Below, in pieces: positions 7,141-15,471 of a DNA stretch of 33,179 nt (the stretch's first letter is position 1; each line of letters starts with the position of its first letter). The translations under genes and the position numbers were made by a program. A model generated the notes under the pieces. It was given only the letters and a program-made list of their open reading frames with translations. It was not told the origin of the DNA and searched no databases. Source of the DNA: Erysipelotrichaceae bacterium (lineage in GTDB: Bacteria; Bacillota_I; Bacilli_A; RFN20; CAG-631); assembly GCA_022767485.1 (NCBI GenBank), contig JALEMY010000063.1, positions 1 to 33,179 of the forward strand, in the 5' to 3' direction.

Positions 7141-7399
7141 AAAAAACTCACTGCACGGAATTCTAATTAAGATGATTTAGTAGTACAGTAAGATGCATTC
7201 CCACAGCCAGATGAATTGGCAGTGCATCCTGTTGCTAATGTAGTACATTCAACTTTTCCATAAGTAGTACAAGTAGTTGATTCACCTGATGAAGCAAATG
7301 CCTCATACTCTTTAATTAAATTACCCTCATAAATTTTCATATCAGGTGTGATGTATTCATGCATTTTTTTCCCTCATTTATATATTTCTGTGCAGTGAG
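7141..7399 (-). terminator. long-range terminator-like stem enclosing the precursor ORF
   Basis: In the minus-strand transcript CTCACTGCAC (7390-7399) in the 5' leader is the exact complement of GTGCAGTGAG (7147-7156) in the 3' region. After an A-C mismatch three more pairs follow (GAA 7386-7388 with TTC 7158-7160). The 3' arm is followed at once by six T's (7141-7146), as in an intrinsic terminator. The whole precursor gene sits in the loop. It would end most transcripts after the precursor or tie the ends of a short stable mRNA. Paired operator sites or remnant cassette ends are alternatives. Confidence 0.5.
7167..7364 (-). CDS. Cys/Thr/Ser-rich RiPP precursor peptide
   Basis: 65 residues, start ATG 7362-7364 with GAGGG 6 nt upstream. 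Residues 1 to about 29 form an acidic, leader-like part (MHEYITPDMKIYEG, then KEYEAFASSGES). Residues about 30-65 form a core with five Cys (C32, C40, C47, C54, C60; spacings of 7, 6, 6 and 5 intervening residues) in a Thr/Ser/Gly/Ala background, almost free of hydrophobic residues. This is the expected substrate of the radical SAM-SPASM enzyme: Cys donors with nearby Thr/Ser/Asn/Ala acceptors suggest thioether bridges (sactipeptide or ranthipeptide type). No LanB/LanM-type enzyme is nearby, so lanthionines are unlikely. I do not recognise a named precursor family. The five Cys may leave one unpaired. It is the first gene of the operon. Confidence 0.85.
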   Translation of the reverse strand: MHEYITPDMKIYEGNLIKEYEAFASSGESTTCTTYGKVECTTLATGCTANSSGCGNASYCTTKSS

Positions 7400-7462
7400 C
7401 TATCATATATGCTAACGCATAATATAATCATATTTTTTTCAAAGCATAATATTTTTCGTTAT

Positions 7463-7492
7463 TTTATAATTTTTTTCAACCATAATTTACAA
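7463..7492 (-). promoter_or_regulatory. candidate promoter of the RiPP operon
   Basis: The minus strand reads TTGTAA (7487-7492), an 18-bp spacer, then TATAAA (7463-7468). The start would lie near 7456, leaving a leader of about 90 nt that contains the 5' arm of the long-range stem and a near-palindrome, GCTATCATATATGCTAAC (7399-7416), a possible operator. The sequence is so AT-rich that chance matches are likely. Confidence 0.35.
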
Positions 7493-8082
7493 TATAATTA
7501 TAAGAATAATTCAGTAATACAAACTTAAGGTATAATAATCCGTAATCTATTAAATAATTTTTTTGTTTTTTCAAAAGAATAATGTGTAGTTTATTTAGTA
7601 GAAAATAGCAAATATATTTTTATCAATAATGAATCAATTAAACTTTCTTAAAAACGAAACTATATACATTGCATTTTTTTGCTCCATTATCGTTTTAGAA
7701 GATTTTTATATCAAACAGTAAAAGCGTTATCTATTTTCATTGACTATATTAACATTGTCCTATTATTATATGACATTAGAAATAATTATATCGCAAATTC
7801 AATTAGTGTTTTAAAAACATGCTAATCGTTTACTTTATTTTATTAATAATAATACTAATTTTTTATGTTCACATATCCCTCTATCATATAATTATTGTAA
7901 AAATGTAAAATAGTTTTTTGAAAAGAAATTACAAACACCACAAATACGACCTCAGTAATTATTTCAAATAACATCCTTGATAATAGCAAATCATAAACAT
8001 CTTTTTGATATTGCTATCGTATTAAAAATATCAAAATATCATTTTATAAAACTTATTATCATATTCAAATATAAAGAAGAAA
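7493..8082. other. gene-free AT-rich spacer upstream of the RiPP operon
   Basis: No supportable ORF or RNA gene. The only structure noted is a perfect 10-bp inverted repeat TTTTGATATT (8003-8012)/AATATCAAAA (8027-8036) without a T-run, and a weaker 7-bp AAAACGA/TCGTTTT pair. It ends at the left copy of the 89-bp repeat. No regulator gene for the locus is present. Confidence 0.5.
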
Positions 8083-8171
8083 TTATATATCTAAATTTAT
8101 AGTAGCACACTTACACTAAAACGTCCATAGGAAATGTTGCTTTTTTAAAATATGTAAAGTGAATGAAAAAA
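8083..8171. repeat. left copy of 89-bp target duplication
   Basis: 89 bp identical, base for base, to 10062-10150. The two copies exactly flank the IS1634-like element, whose terminal repeats begin at the next base. IS1634-family elements are known for unusually long, variable target duplications, so this is read as the target site copied during insertion. Confidence 0.9.
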
Positions 8172-8215
8172 CCCGTTTTTCGACAATAACACTATAAATT
8201 TTTCGACACAATTTT

Positions 8216-8269
8216 AAGAGTTTTTGATTTTAATATTATGAATAATATTAATTTTTCAATTAAACTCTT
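8216..8269 (+). terminator. insulating hairpin and T-run in the IS leader
   Basis: Nested arms AAGAGTTT (8216-8223)/AAACTCTT (8262-8269), TTGA/TCAA (8224-8227, 8256-8259) and a 10-bp inner stem TTAATATTAT/ATAATATTAA (8230-8239, 8242-8251) form one long hairpin followed by a T-rich run. It would stop transcripts entering from outside before they reach the transposase gene, whose own -10 (TATAAT, 8291-8296) lies downstream. Confidence 0.6.
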
Positions 8270-8335
8270 TTTTTATTTTATTTACTATGTTATAATTCTA
8301 GTGTTATCTAATGTTATACATAAGGAGATGTTTCT

Positions 8336-10027
8336 ATGGCTTACTTTCTAAAGGTTTCTCATTTAAAAAAAGGTGATTATTTACAAATTTACGATTCATT
8401 TCATGATAAAGAAAAAAAGCATTCTGTTCACAAATCTTATAAAGCTTTAGGTTATCTTAATGATCTTATTGCTTCTGGTATTGATGACCCTATTTCTTTT
8501 TATAAAGCTGAAGTTGATAAGATGAATAAGAAAGTTAAAAAAGAAAAAGAAGAACTATCTATTAAAAAGATCGATAAATCTCCAATTAAAAATTTAGGTT
8601 ATTTTCTCATTAAAGGTATTTTTAATAAATTAGGTGTTAAATTTCATCTCGATTTACTAGATAAAATCGAAAATCAAAAGATTTCTACTCATGATTACTT
8701 ATTAAATATGGTATCTGCTAGAATCATTAATCCTTGTTCAAAGATTAAGACATATGAAGAAGTATTACCTACTTTATTTGAACCATATAACATTTCTAAA
8801 GATCAAATCTATGATAAGTTAGATTTTATTGGTGATAATTACTCTCGAATTCTTGAAGTGTTCAATGAATTCTATAACGAAAAATTCATTCGTAAAACTG
8901 GTAATGTATATTTTGACTGTACTAACTATTATTTTGAGATTGATACTGAAGATGATTTCAGAAGAAAAGGCCCTTCAAAAGAAAATAGAAAGGATCCTAT
9001 TATTGGAATGGGTTTATTGCTTGACGAAGAGCAAATCCCTTTAACTATGAAACTATATCCTGGTAATGAATCAGAAAAGCCTATTATGAGGCAATGTATT
9101 AATGAAATGAAGGATAGATATCATATGAATGGTAAAACCATTCAAGTTGCAGATAAGGGGTTGAACTGTGCTAGAAACATTTATGAAGCTTTAAAAAATG
9201 GAGATGGTTATATCTATTCTCAATCAGTTAAAAAGCTTGAAGAAAAAGAACAAAACTGGGTTTTATTAGATAATGGTTACATTGAAGTAAAAGATGACTT
9301 AGGAAACGTTGAATTTAAATATAAAAAATGTATCGACAAATTCACTTATAAGCTTGATAATTCTAAATTCACAGTTGAACAAATTAGAGTTGCTTCTTTT
9401 AACCCATCTTTAGCTAGAAAACAAAAAGCCGAAATACTTAAACAAGTTGATAAAATCCAATACCTTTCTTCTTCTCAAGCTAAAAGAAAAGAATATGGTG
9501 ATGCTTCTAAATATGTCACCTTTACTCCTGTTGATTCTAATGGTGAAGTTGATGATGAAACAATTGTCGTTGCTTCTTTAAACACTGAAAAAATAGAAAA
9601 AGATTTATCTTTATGTGGCTATAACTTAATTATCTCTTCTGAGTTAAAAATGAAGCCATTAGATATTTATCGTGTCTACCATCGCTTATGGAGAATTGAA
9701 GAAACTTTTAGAATCCTAAAATCAGAACTTGATGCTAGACCTGTTTATTGTCACAAGCAAAATACTATTTATGGTCATTTCCTGATTTGCTACTTATCTG
9801 TTTTCTTATTAAGAATTCTTCAAATTAAAAAATTTAAAGATAAAATCCATGCAAATCAAATCATTGATTTTATTAGGTCCTTCATAGTATTAAAAGAAAA
9901 AGATAGAATTACTAACCTTTCTTCTAAAGATCGTATTCTACCTCTTACTAATGCGTTAAATTTGAATATCAATAATTATGTTTTCAAACCTAAAGATGTT
10001 GAAAAACTCCTCAATCTAAAGATTTAA
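8336..10027 (+). CDS. IS1634-family transposase
   Basis: 563 residues, normal length for the family, with no internal stops. It is a DDE transposase of the IS1634/IS4-like group. Visible hallmarks are the VYFDCTNYYFEID segment (about residues 190-203) with the first catalytic Asp, LLLDEEQIPLTMKLYPGN followed by VADKGLNCARN with a second Asp (about 273), and the IS4-type Y-(2)-R-(3)-E-(6)-K signature YHRLWRIEETFRILKSELD near 445-463. AAGGAG (8322-8327) precedes the ATG by 8 nt and TATAAT (8291-8296) lies upstream. It catalyses movement of the 8172-10061 element. Confidence 0.93.
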   Translation: MAYFLKVSHLKKGDYLQIYDSFHDKEKKHSVHKSYKALGYLNDLIASGIDDPISFYKAEVDKMNKKVKKEKEELSIKKIDKSPIKNLGYFLIKGIFNKLGVKFHLDLLDKIENQKISTHDYLLNMVSARIINPCSKIKTYEEVLPTLFEPYNISKDQIYDKLDFIGDNYSRILEVFNEFYNEKFIRKTGNVYFDCTNYYFEIDTEDDFRRKGPSKENRKDPIIGMGLLLDEEQIPLTMKLYPGNESEKPIMRQCINEMKDRYHMNGKTIQVADKGLNCARNIYEALKNGDGYIYSQSVKKLEEKEQNWVLLDNGYIEVKDDLGNVEFKYKKCIDKFTYKLDNSKFTVEQIRVASFNPSLARKQKAEILKQVDKIQYLSSSQAKRKEYGDASKYVTFTPVDSNGEVDDETIVVASLNTEKIEKDLSLCGYNLIISSELKMKPLDIYRVYHRLWRIEETFRILKSELDARPVYCHKQNTIYGHFLICYLSVFLLRILQIKKFKDKIHANQIIDFIRSFIVLKEKDRITNLSSKDRILPLTNALNLNINNYVFKPKDVEKLLNLKI

Positions 10028-10061
10028 CACTAGATTTTTATTTGTTTTGTCGAAAGTCAGG

Positions 10062-10150
10062 TTATATATCTAAATTTATAGTAGCACACTTACACTAAAA
10101 CGTCCATAGGAAATGTTGCTTTTTTAAAATATGTAAAGTGAATGAAAAAA
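10062..10150. repeat. right copy of 89-bp target duplication
   Basis: Identical to 8083-8171 over all 89 bp. The match ends abruptly at both sides (mismatch at 8082/10061 and 8172/10151). Confidence 0.9.
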
Positions 10151-10194
10151 TGTTTTATTTATTAAACTGCATAATAACTAATAATATATAATAA

Positions 10195-10230
10195 AAACTG
10201 AATTTGTTAATAATATAACAAACTCAGTTT
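10195..10230 (-). terminator. terminator of the pot operon
   Basis: Arms 10195-10209 and 10216-10230 pair over 15 positions with one mismatch around a 6-nt loop. On the minus strand the stem is followed by TTTTTATTATAT, 9 nt after the potD stop. T-rich sequence on the other side may make it bidirectional. Confidence 0.85.
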
Positions 10231-10239
10231 ATTGTTTTA

Positions 10240-11688
10240 TTATTTTTTACTACGTCTTTTACGAGCACGTTTGCTTTGGGCATTTTTAACTTCATATAAT
10301 ACTAAAGCAACTACAACTACAGCTAAAAATGCATATATAATCCAAGACACTGAATTACCTTTCACACGTATCCACATTTCAGAAACTTTATCATTTTGTC
10401 CTGCAAAATCTTTCATTACAGCACATCTTAGTATTGTTTTTTCATCTGGATATTGGGCATAAAGTTGTCTGTTTTCTTCTGAAGTATGAATGATAAATTC
10501 ACTAACTTCATTTCCTAATTCATCAACAATACCAGTATTTGCAAAAAAGTATGATAAATCATATTCAATTGTCCCTTCTTCATCATCATACCATTCATTT
10601 ACTAAATCCCACATATCTTGACCAGCAATAGCACTAGTATAACCAACATATTCCATGTTTTGTGAAGCAATAGAAGGATCACATAAGAAATTCATTAATT
10701 CTTGGCTTAATTCAACATTGGCACCTTTTGGCATAACCCAACCATCAAACCAAACATTTGAACCTTCTTCAGGTACTTTATAATTTAATATAAAGTCTTC
10801 TTCCTCTGCTAAATCAAGAGAATATACTGCATCTCCAGACCAACATAGATTTACATTATATTTGCCATTAATAATATTTTCTTTTCCTGTATCAACTTCA
10901 AATTCATAGATGTTTTCTTTTGCTTTCTTTAAAGCTGTTTCAACTAAGGAAATAGTTAAATCATCACAACGATTCATTATTTCTGTAACACGCTTATTGT
11001 ATTGTTCATCATTTAATACATCGCGAGCTAATTCTAATTCTTCTTTATAAATGTGCAATGTCGCTGTTACATAAGTGTCACGAATACTATCTTTTAATGA
11101 AACTTCATTTTTATATTTTTCATCCCAAATGATATCCCAAGATGATACGTCTTCTAATGGGATATTTTCAGGATTATACATAAAGCCCATCGTTCCCCAC
11201 ATATAAGGAACGGCATATTCACCAAATGATACAACTTGTGACGTTGATTTTATCGTTGTCTTTAAGTTGTTGAAAGTATCAATGATATAAGGTGATCCAT
11301 AAGATAAATAATTATCTATATCTTTTGTTAATGGTTCAAGCATATCATTTTGAATCATCTTTTCAATCATATATTCAGATGGACATACTAAATCATATTG
11401 CACACCACCAGCTTTTAATTGATTGAATAAATCTTCATTAGTTTCATATGTTGAATATTTGATTTTAACATTTTTATGAAGAGTATTCTTACAATATTCT
11501 TCAAATTGTTCCATAACACCAACAGTGCCTTCAGCCTCATCTGTTTCACAAATATAATCAGCACAATTATAGACATTTAATGTAATGACACTTGAATCAA
11601 AATCATTTTCATCATTTGTGTCATTACAACCAGCTAAACCAAAGCAAATAGCAAATATTGCTCCAAGCGATAATATTTTTTTGTTCAT
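10240..11688 (-). CDS. potD: spermidine/putrescine-binding lipoprotein PotD with C-terminal membrane anchor
   Basis: 482 residues; the usual PotD has about 350. Signal peptide with lipobox LAGC (C21), followed by a D/N-rich linker and a polyamine-binding domain: VYNCADYI near the start, VPYMWGTMGFMYN, NLCWSGDAVYSLDLAEEED and WFDGWVMPKGAN are all in family order. Residues 446-482 add a transmembrane helix (about 449-466) and a very basic tail (SKRARKRRSKK), absent from standard PotD. The protein should be tethered at both ends with the tail in the cytoplasm. It delivers polyamines to PotABC. It is the last gene of the operon, after a 14-nt gap with AGGAGG. Confidence 0.92.
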   Translation of the reverse strand: MNKKILSLGAIFAICFGLAGCNDTNDENDFDSSVITLNVYNCADYICETDEAEGTVGVMEQFEEYCKNTLHKNVKIKYSTYETNEDLFNQLKAGGVQYDLVCPSEYMIEKMIQNDMLEPLTKDIDNYLSYGSPYIIDTFNNLKTTIKSTSQVVSFGEYAVPYMWGTMGFMYNPENIPLEDVSSWDIIWDEKYKNEVSLKDSIRDTYVTATLHIYKEELELARDVLNDEQYNKRVTEIMNRCDDLTISLVETALKKAKENIYEFEVDTGKENIINGKYNVNLCWSGDAVYSLDLAEEEDFILNYKVPEEGSNVWFDGWVMPKGANVELSQELMNFLCDPSIASQNMEYVGYTSAIAGQDMWDLVNEWYDDEEGTIEYDLSYFFANTGIVDELGNEVSEFIIHTSEENRQLYAQYPDEKTILRCAVMKDFAGQNDKVSEMWIRVKGNSVSWIIYAFLAVVVVALVLYEVKNAQSKRARKRRSKK

Positions 11689-11702
11689 TTATCATTAACC
11701 TC

Positions 11703-12530
11703 CTAGCGACTATTTTCTAATTTAAATCTTTCTTTTTTGTCTTTTCTTTTATGTACAATACTATAGATAACAACACCAATTAAGATTGAAACGAAAATAA
11801 TAGTCGTAAGCGATCTAAATTGAAGTGGAACGGACTTTTTAACCATCGATTTATAAACGTAAGTTGATAATGTGTCAAAAGTTGTATCAGAAGTATATGC
11901 TGTAATTATATAATCATCTAAAGATAATGTAACTGATAGAAGAAATCCTGAGATAATTCCTGGAAAGATTTCTGGTAAAACGACCTTATATAATGCTTTT
12001 GTAGGAGTTGCCCCTAAATCTAATGCAGCTTCGTATTCATTTGCATCCATTTGTTGAAGTTTTGGCATAACATTTAATACTACAAATGGAATTGTCAATA
12101 CGACATGGCCAATAAGTAATGTGAAAAAACTAAGTTTAACATCTAAAAATGAATATAAAATTCTAAGAGATAATGCTGTGACAATTTCAGCATTAACGAT
12201 AGAAATATTTGAAATTGAATTTAAAACGTTACGAACTCTTTTTCTTGAATAAAATATTCCTATTGCTCCAAGTGTTCCAATGATAGTTGATACGCCAGCT
12301 GCAGCTAAAGCAATTTCAATAGTGTGCAATACTGCTATCCATATTTCATTAGTTTGTCTCAATGAAAAATCAAATAAGTCAACATATAATTTAAAACTTG
12401 GTGTACTAATCGCATCAAAACGAATAGTTACTATCTCTTGAAAAGAGAAAAATATTAATACTAAAATAGGTAAATACATTAGTAGTAAAATAAAATAAAT
12501 ATAAAATTTGCCAAGGATCTTTTTTACCAT
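11703..12530 (-). CDS. potC: spermidine/putrescine ABC permease PotC
   Basis: 275 residues, normal length. Six hydrophobic segments, beginning FYIYFILLLMYLPILVLIFFS. The ABC permease EAA loop EAALDLGATPTKALYKVVLP lies at about residues 162-181 and contacts PotA. The start overlaps the end of potB by 7 nt. It imports polyamines together with PotA, PotB and PotD. Confidence 0.93.
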   Translation of the reverse strand: MVKKILGKFYIYFILLLMYLPILVLIFFSFQEIVTIRFDAISTPSFKLYVDLFDFSLRQTNEIWIAVLHTIEIALAAAGVSTIIGTLGAIGIFYSRKRVRNVLNSISNISIVNAEIVTALSLRILYSFLDVKLSFFTLLIGHVVLTIPFVVLNVMPKLQQMDANEYEAALDLGATPTKALYKVVLPEIFPGIISGFLLSVTLSLDDYIITAYTSDTTFDTLSTYVYKSMVKKSVPLQFRSLTTIIFVSILIGVVIYSIVHKRKDKKERFKLENSR

Positions 12531-13315
12531 ACTCGTCCACCTACACTTTCATCAACTTCCTTGTGATTACTTGTAACTCGCATAATAATAAATAAAATTA
12601 CAAGTAAAACAATTGAAGCAGCAGAACCATAATTCCACTGTGCAGCATTGAAATATTGGTTGATTAAATTACCCATAATTTGTAATTTTTGATTAGAAAA
12701 TACATCGGTAATAACATAAGAACACATCGTAGGCATAAAGACCATTGTCGAAGCGCTAATAATACCAGGCATTGTTAAAGGAATAATAGTTTTTACAAAT
12801 ACCGTAGATGGTTTTGCTCCTAAATCTCTTGCAGCTTCAATAACTGTTTTATCAAGTTTTAACATAGTTGAATATAATGGTAATATTACAAATGGCAAAT
12901 AATCGTACACCATTGCAATAAATACACAAATATACATTCCAGTAGTATTTGAAGCATTGATATTAAATAAGTCCAACAATTCCTTTGTGGCATTGCTTCT
13001 TAACACGAAGTTAATCCACATTGGCATAACAAAGAAATATACAAATACTTTTGATTTATTGACTTGTCTATCAGCAAGTAAATAAGCAAGAGGATATCCT
13101 ATTAATAAACACACAATTGTCGTGATAATAGCGATAAATAAACTTGTGAATAAAGTGTTAACATTATCTGAAGTAAATACAGTTTTGTAGTTATTAATTG
13201 TCAAATTCCAATCAGGTGTTGTAATGGAATACACGATAATTAATACTAATGGAGTTACAACAAATGACAATAAGAATAAAGCATAGGGAATAGATAAATG
13301 TTTTCTATTTAGCAT
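12524..13315 (-). CDS. potB: spermidine/putrescine ABC permease PotB
   Basis: 263 residues with about six transmembrane segments. The N-terminal hydrophobic helix [20 protein letters not shown] and the EAA loop [20 protein letters not shown] (about 160-179) are typical of PotB. The start overlaps potA by 11 nt and the end overlaps potC, indicating translational coupling. Confidence 0.93.
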   Translation of the reverse strand: MLNRKHLSIPYALFLLSFVVTPLVLIIVYSITTPDWNLTINNYKTVFTSDNVNTLFTSLFIAIITTIVCLLIGYPLAYLLADRQVNKSKVFVYFFVMPMWINFVLRSNATKELLDLFNINASNTTGMYICVFIAMVYDYLPFVILPLYSTMLKLDKTVIEAARDLGAKPSTVFVKTIIPLTMPGIISASTMVFMPTMCSYVITDVFSNQKLQIMGNLINQYFNAAQWNYGSAASIVLLVILFIIMRVTSNHKEVDESVGGRVW

Positions 13316-14789
13316 TATTTGATACCTTAAGTTTCATTTTAATCTTATCTGAATTAATAATTACACCAACACGATCATTAATGTTATATGTATATTCAGT
13401 GTCTAAAATATAATCTTCCTCATTGTCAAATGTACGGATGATAACTTGATAGTGATCTCCTTTATAAATAGATGAAATAACTTCCCCATAAACCATACCA
13501 TCTTCTTCATTATCTGTTAATGTTATATCATTAAATCCCACATTAACAACAACATCAACATCTGTTAAATCAATTTGTCTTCCATCAGATGTAATCAAAT
13601 AACCATTTTCATCAAGATGTGATCCTTCATATAATTGTGTTACATCACACATAAATGTTCCATCACCAAAGCATACTTGGTTGTTTTTATCAATATAGCC
13701 TTCAAATACATTTGTTGTAACTTCTTTTTTCATAATATGAATTAAATCAGGATCGATGCTAATACCTACTTCTTCACCAACATTAAATTTGTCAGTTGAT
13801 TGAACTTCAATTTCTGCTTTACCTTTTTTTAATATATATTGATAATGTATGCCTTTAAAGATTCGACTTTCAATCTTAGCGTTTAATAAACCATTATCTT
13901 TAGGCAAAATATCGATATCTTCAGGACGTACAACAACATCAACTTTTTCATTTACAGGGAACTCATCAACGCAAGTAAAAGTAGTGTTTAAAAAACGAAC
14001 ACGTTTGCTTCCCATTACAGTACCAGTATAAATGTTTGATTCTCCAATAAAATCGGCAACAAAGGCATTTGCTGGTTCATCATATATTTGATTTGGACGA
14101 CCGATTTGTTGAATAACACCATCGTTCATAACAACGATTGTGTCAGACATTGTCAAAGCTTCTTCTTGATCATGAGTTACATAAATAAATGTGATCCCAA
14201 GTTTTTTATGCATTTCTTTAAGCTCGATTTGCATATCTTTTCTCATTTTTAAATCTAAAGCTCCTAAAGGTTCATCTAAAAGAAGAATTTCAGGTTCCAT
14301 AACGATAGCACGTGCGATTGCTACACGTTGTTGTTGACCACCAGAAAGAGTGGCAATATCACGATTTTCAAAATCCTCCAAATCGACAATTTTTAGTGCC
14401 TTCATAACTTTTTCATCTATTTCTTCAGGTGTTAGATTTCTAAGTTTTCCACTTCTTTTTTCATTTGGAACTTTTTTTAATTTAAGTCCGAAAGCAACAT
14501 TATCATAAACATCTAAATGAGGAAATAGTGCATAGCGTTGAAAAACAGTATTAATAGGTCTTTTGTGAGGTGGTAATTTAGTAATATCTTTACCATTTAA
14601 TAATATAGTTCCTGAAGTTGGAATTTCAAAGCCAGCAACCATTCTAAGTGTAGTTGATTTACCACAACCAGAAGGACCCAAAATTGTTACAAATTCACCC
14701 TTATTTACATATAAATTTAAATTTTCAATGACAACATTATTGCCATATGACTTACTAACATTAATAATTTCAATACTTTTTTGTGCCAT
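13305..14789 (-). CDS. potA: spermidine/putrescine import ATPase PotA with extended C-terminus
   Basis: 494 residues against about 370 in typical PotA. N-terminal ATPase with Walker [10 protein letters not shown] (about 37-45), signature [15 protein letters not shown], Walker B ILLLDEP and the switch His in YVTHDQEEA. The C-terminus has a TOBE-like part ([13 protein letters not shown], then [14 protein letters not shown]) followed by a second, similar part ([14 protein letters not shown], then [14 protein letters not shown]). This looks like a tandem duplication of the regulatory domain. It energises PotBC. The gene follows the regulator after a 14-nt gap that contains its ribosome binding site. 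Confidence 0.93.
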   Translation of the reverse strand: MAQKSIEIINVSKSYGNNVVIENLNLYVNKGEFVTILGPSGCGKSTTLRMVAGFEIPTSGTILLNGKDITKLPPHKRPINTVFQRYALFPHLDVYDNVAFGLKLKKVPNEKRSGKLRNLTPEEIDEKVMKALKIVDLEDFENRDIATLSGGQQQRVAIARAIVMEPEILLLDEPLGALDLKMRKDMQIELKEMHKKLGITFIYVTHDQEEALTMSDTIVVMNDGVIQQIGRPNQIYDEPANAFVADFIGESNIYTGTVMGSKRVRFLNTTFTCVDEFPVNEKVDVVVRPEDIDILPKDNGLLNAKIESRIFKGIHYQYILKKGKAEIEVQSTDKFNVGEEVGISIDPDLIHIMKKEVTTNVFEGYIDKNNQVCFGDGTFMCDVTQLYEGSHLDENGYLITSDGRQIDLTDVDVVVNVGFNDITLTDNEEDGMVYGEVISSIYKGDHYQVIIRTFDNEEDYILDTEYTYNINDRVGVIINSDKIKMKLKVSNNAK

Positions 14790-14803
14790 AAATTTCTCCC
14801 TTA

Positions 14804-15337
14804 TTAAAAATTAGGTGGACATGATACCCATATTATTTTAGAAATATCATTGGAAACATTTTTAATATAATGCACTTTATTTGTATCATAATAAAAAGTT
14901 TCTCCAGCTTTCACTTTATACGATTTATTTGCTACAACAACCACAATCTTACCTTTTAATACAAAACCAAATTCTTGGCCTTCATGAGGCATATCTTTTG
15001 TAGTTACACATCCAGGATATAATGTAACTAAAATAGGCTCCATTTCATTTTTTTGTGAATTTGGAACAAGCCATGTGATCTCATGATCTTCATTTTTAGT
15101 TGAAAAATAATCATTTTTAGTAAAAACAATTTGTTCATCTTCATTTTCATCAAAAAAATCTTTTAAAGTCGTACCTAGTGCAGTAAGAATATCTTGTAAA
15201 GTTGATATTGATGGTTCATTGTTATTATTTTCAAGTTGCGAAATAAAACCTTTTGTTAAATCACATCTATTGGCTAACTCGCTTTGTGTTAGCCCGCTCA
15301 TGGTTCGAAGACTTTTTATTTTGCTTCCAATATTCAT
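14804..15337 (-). CDS. HTH-cupin transcriptional regulator of the pot operon
   Basis: 177 residues. N-terminal XRE-type helix-turn-helix (about 4-60: [19 protein letters not shown], then [10 protein letters not shown]) and a C-terminal cupin_2 domain (about 105-175: [29 protein letters not shown]). This architecture is common in regulators encoded at the head of polyamine uptake operons and in PuuR-like repressors; the cupin probably senses a small ligand. It is the first gene of the operon behind a good promoter and two similar dyads, suggesting autoregulation. AGGAGG lies upstream of the ATG. Confidence 0.9.
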   Translation of the reverse strand: MNIGSKIKSLRTMSGLTQSELANRCDLTKGFISQLENNNNEPSISTLQDILTALGTTLKDFFDENEDEQIVFTKNDYFSTKNEDHEITWLVPNSQKNEMEPILVTLYPGCVTTKDMPHEGQEFGFVLKGKIVVVVANKSYKVKAGETFYYDTNKVHYIKNVSNDISKIIWVSCPPNF

Positions 15338-15368
15338 CGATTATTTCCTCCTGATTGTTTAGCAAAAA

Positions 15369-15423
15369 TAAACTATAAGTTTACTTTTACAAAACTTTTT
15401 TCATGAAATAAATTATATGCTTA
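15369..15423 (-). promoter_or_regulatory. two operator-like dyads of the pot operon
   Basis: TAAACTATAAGTTTA (15369-15383) has perfect 6-bp arms. A related TAAATTATATGCTTA (15409-15423) lies exactly 40 bp away, about four helical turns, and overlaps the -10. They are natural candidates for binding by the operon's own HTH-cupin protein. Confidence 0.5.
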
Positions 15424-15440
15424 CTTAACAATAAATGCAA
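15412..15440 (-). promoter_or_regulatory. promoter of the regulator-potABCD operon
   Basis: The minus strand reads TTGCAT (15435-15440), a 17-bp spacer, then TATAAT (15412-15417). The leader to the ATG is about 70 nt. Confidence 0.8.
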
Positions 15441-15471
15441 TAAAAAAATAATAATTATTTATGCAATTAAA

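Larger units (their letters stand above)
8172..10061 (+). mobile_element. IS1634-family insertion sequence, 1890 bp, apparently intact
   Basis: The left end begins CCCGTTTTTCGACAA. The right end, read inward on the minus strand, begins CCTGACTTTCGACAA (12 of 15 identical). The motif TTTTTCGACA occurs twice at the left end (8176-8185 and 8199-8208), possibly as transposase binding sites. One full-length transposase gene lies inside, and a perfect 89-bp duplication lies outside. The perfect duplication suggests a recent insertion. It sits between the RiPP operon promoter region and the pot operon terminator, so neither operon is broken. Confidence 0.9.

Noticed and set aside
7141-7399. Precursor gene as a MITE-like cassette bounded by terminal inverted repeats
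   Set aside because: No target duplication flanks the arms, and the six T's directly after the 3' arm fit a terminator better.
8003-8036. Inverted repeat TTTTGATATT/AATATCAAAA as a terminator
   Set aside because: No T-run on either strand and no gene ending nearby; AT-rich sequence makes such pairs common.
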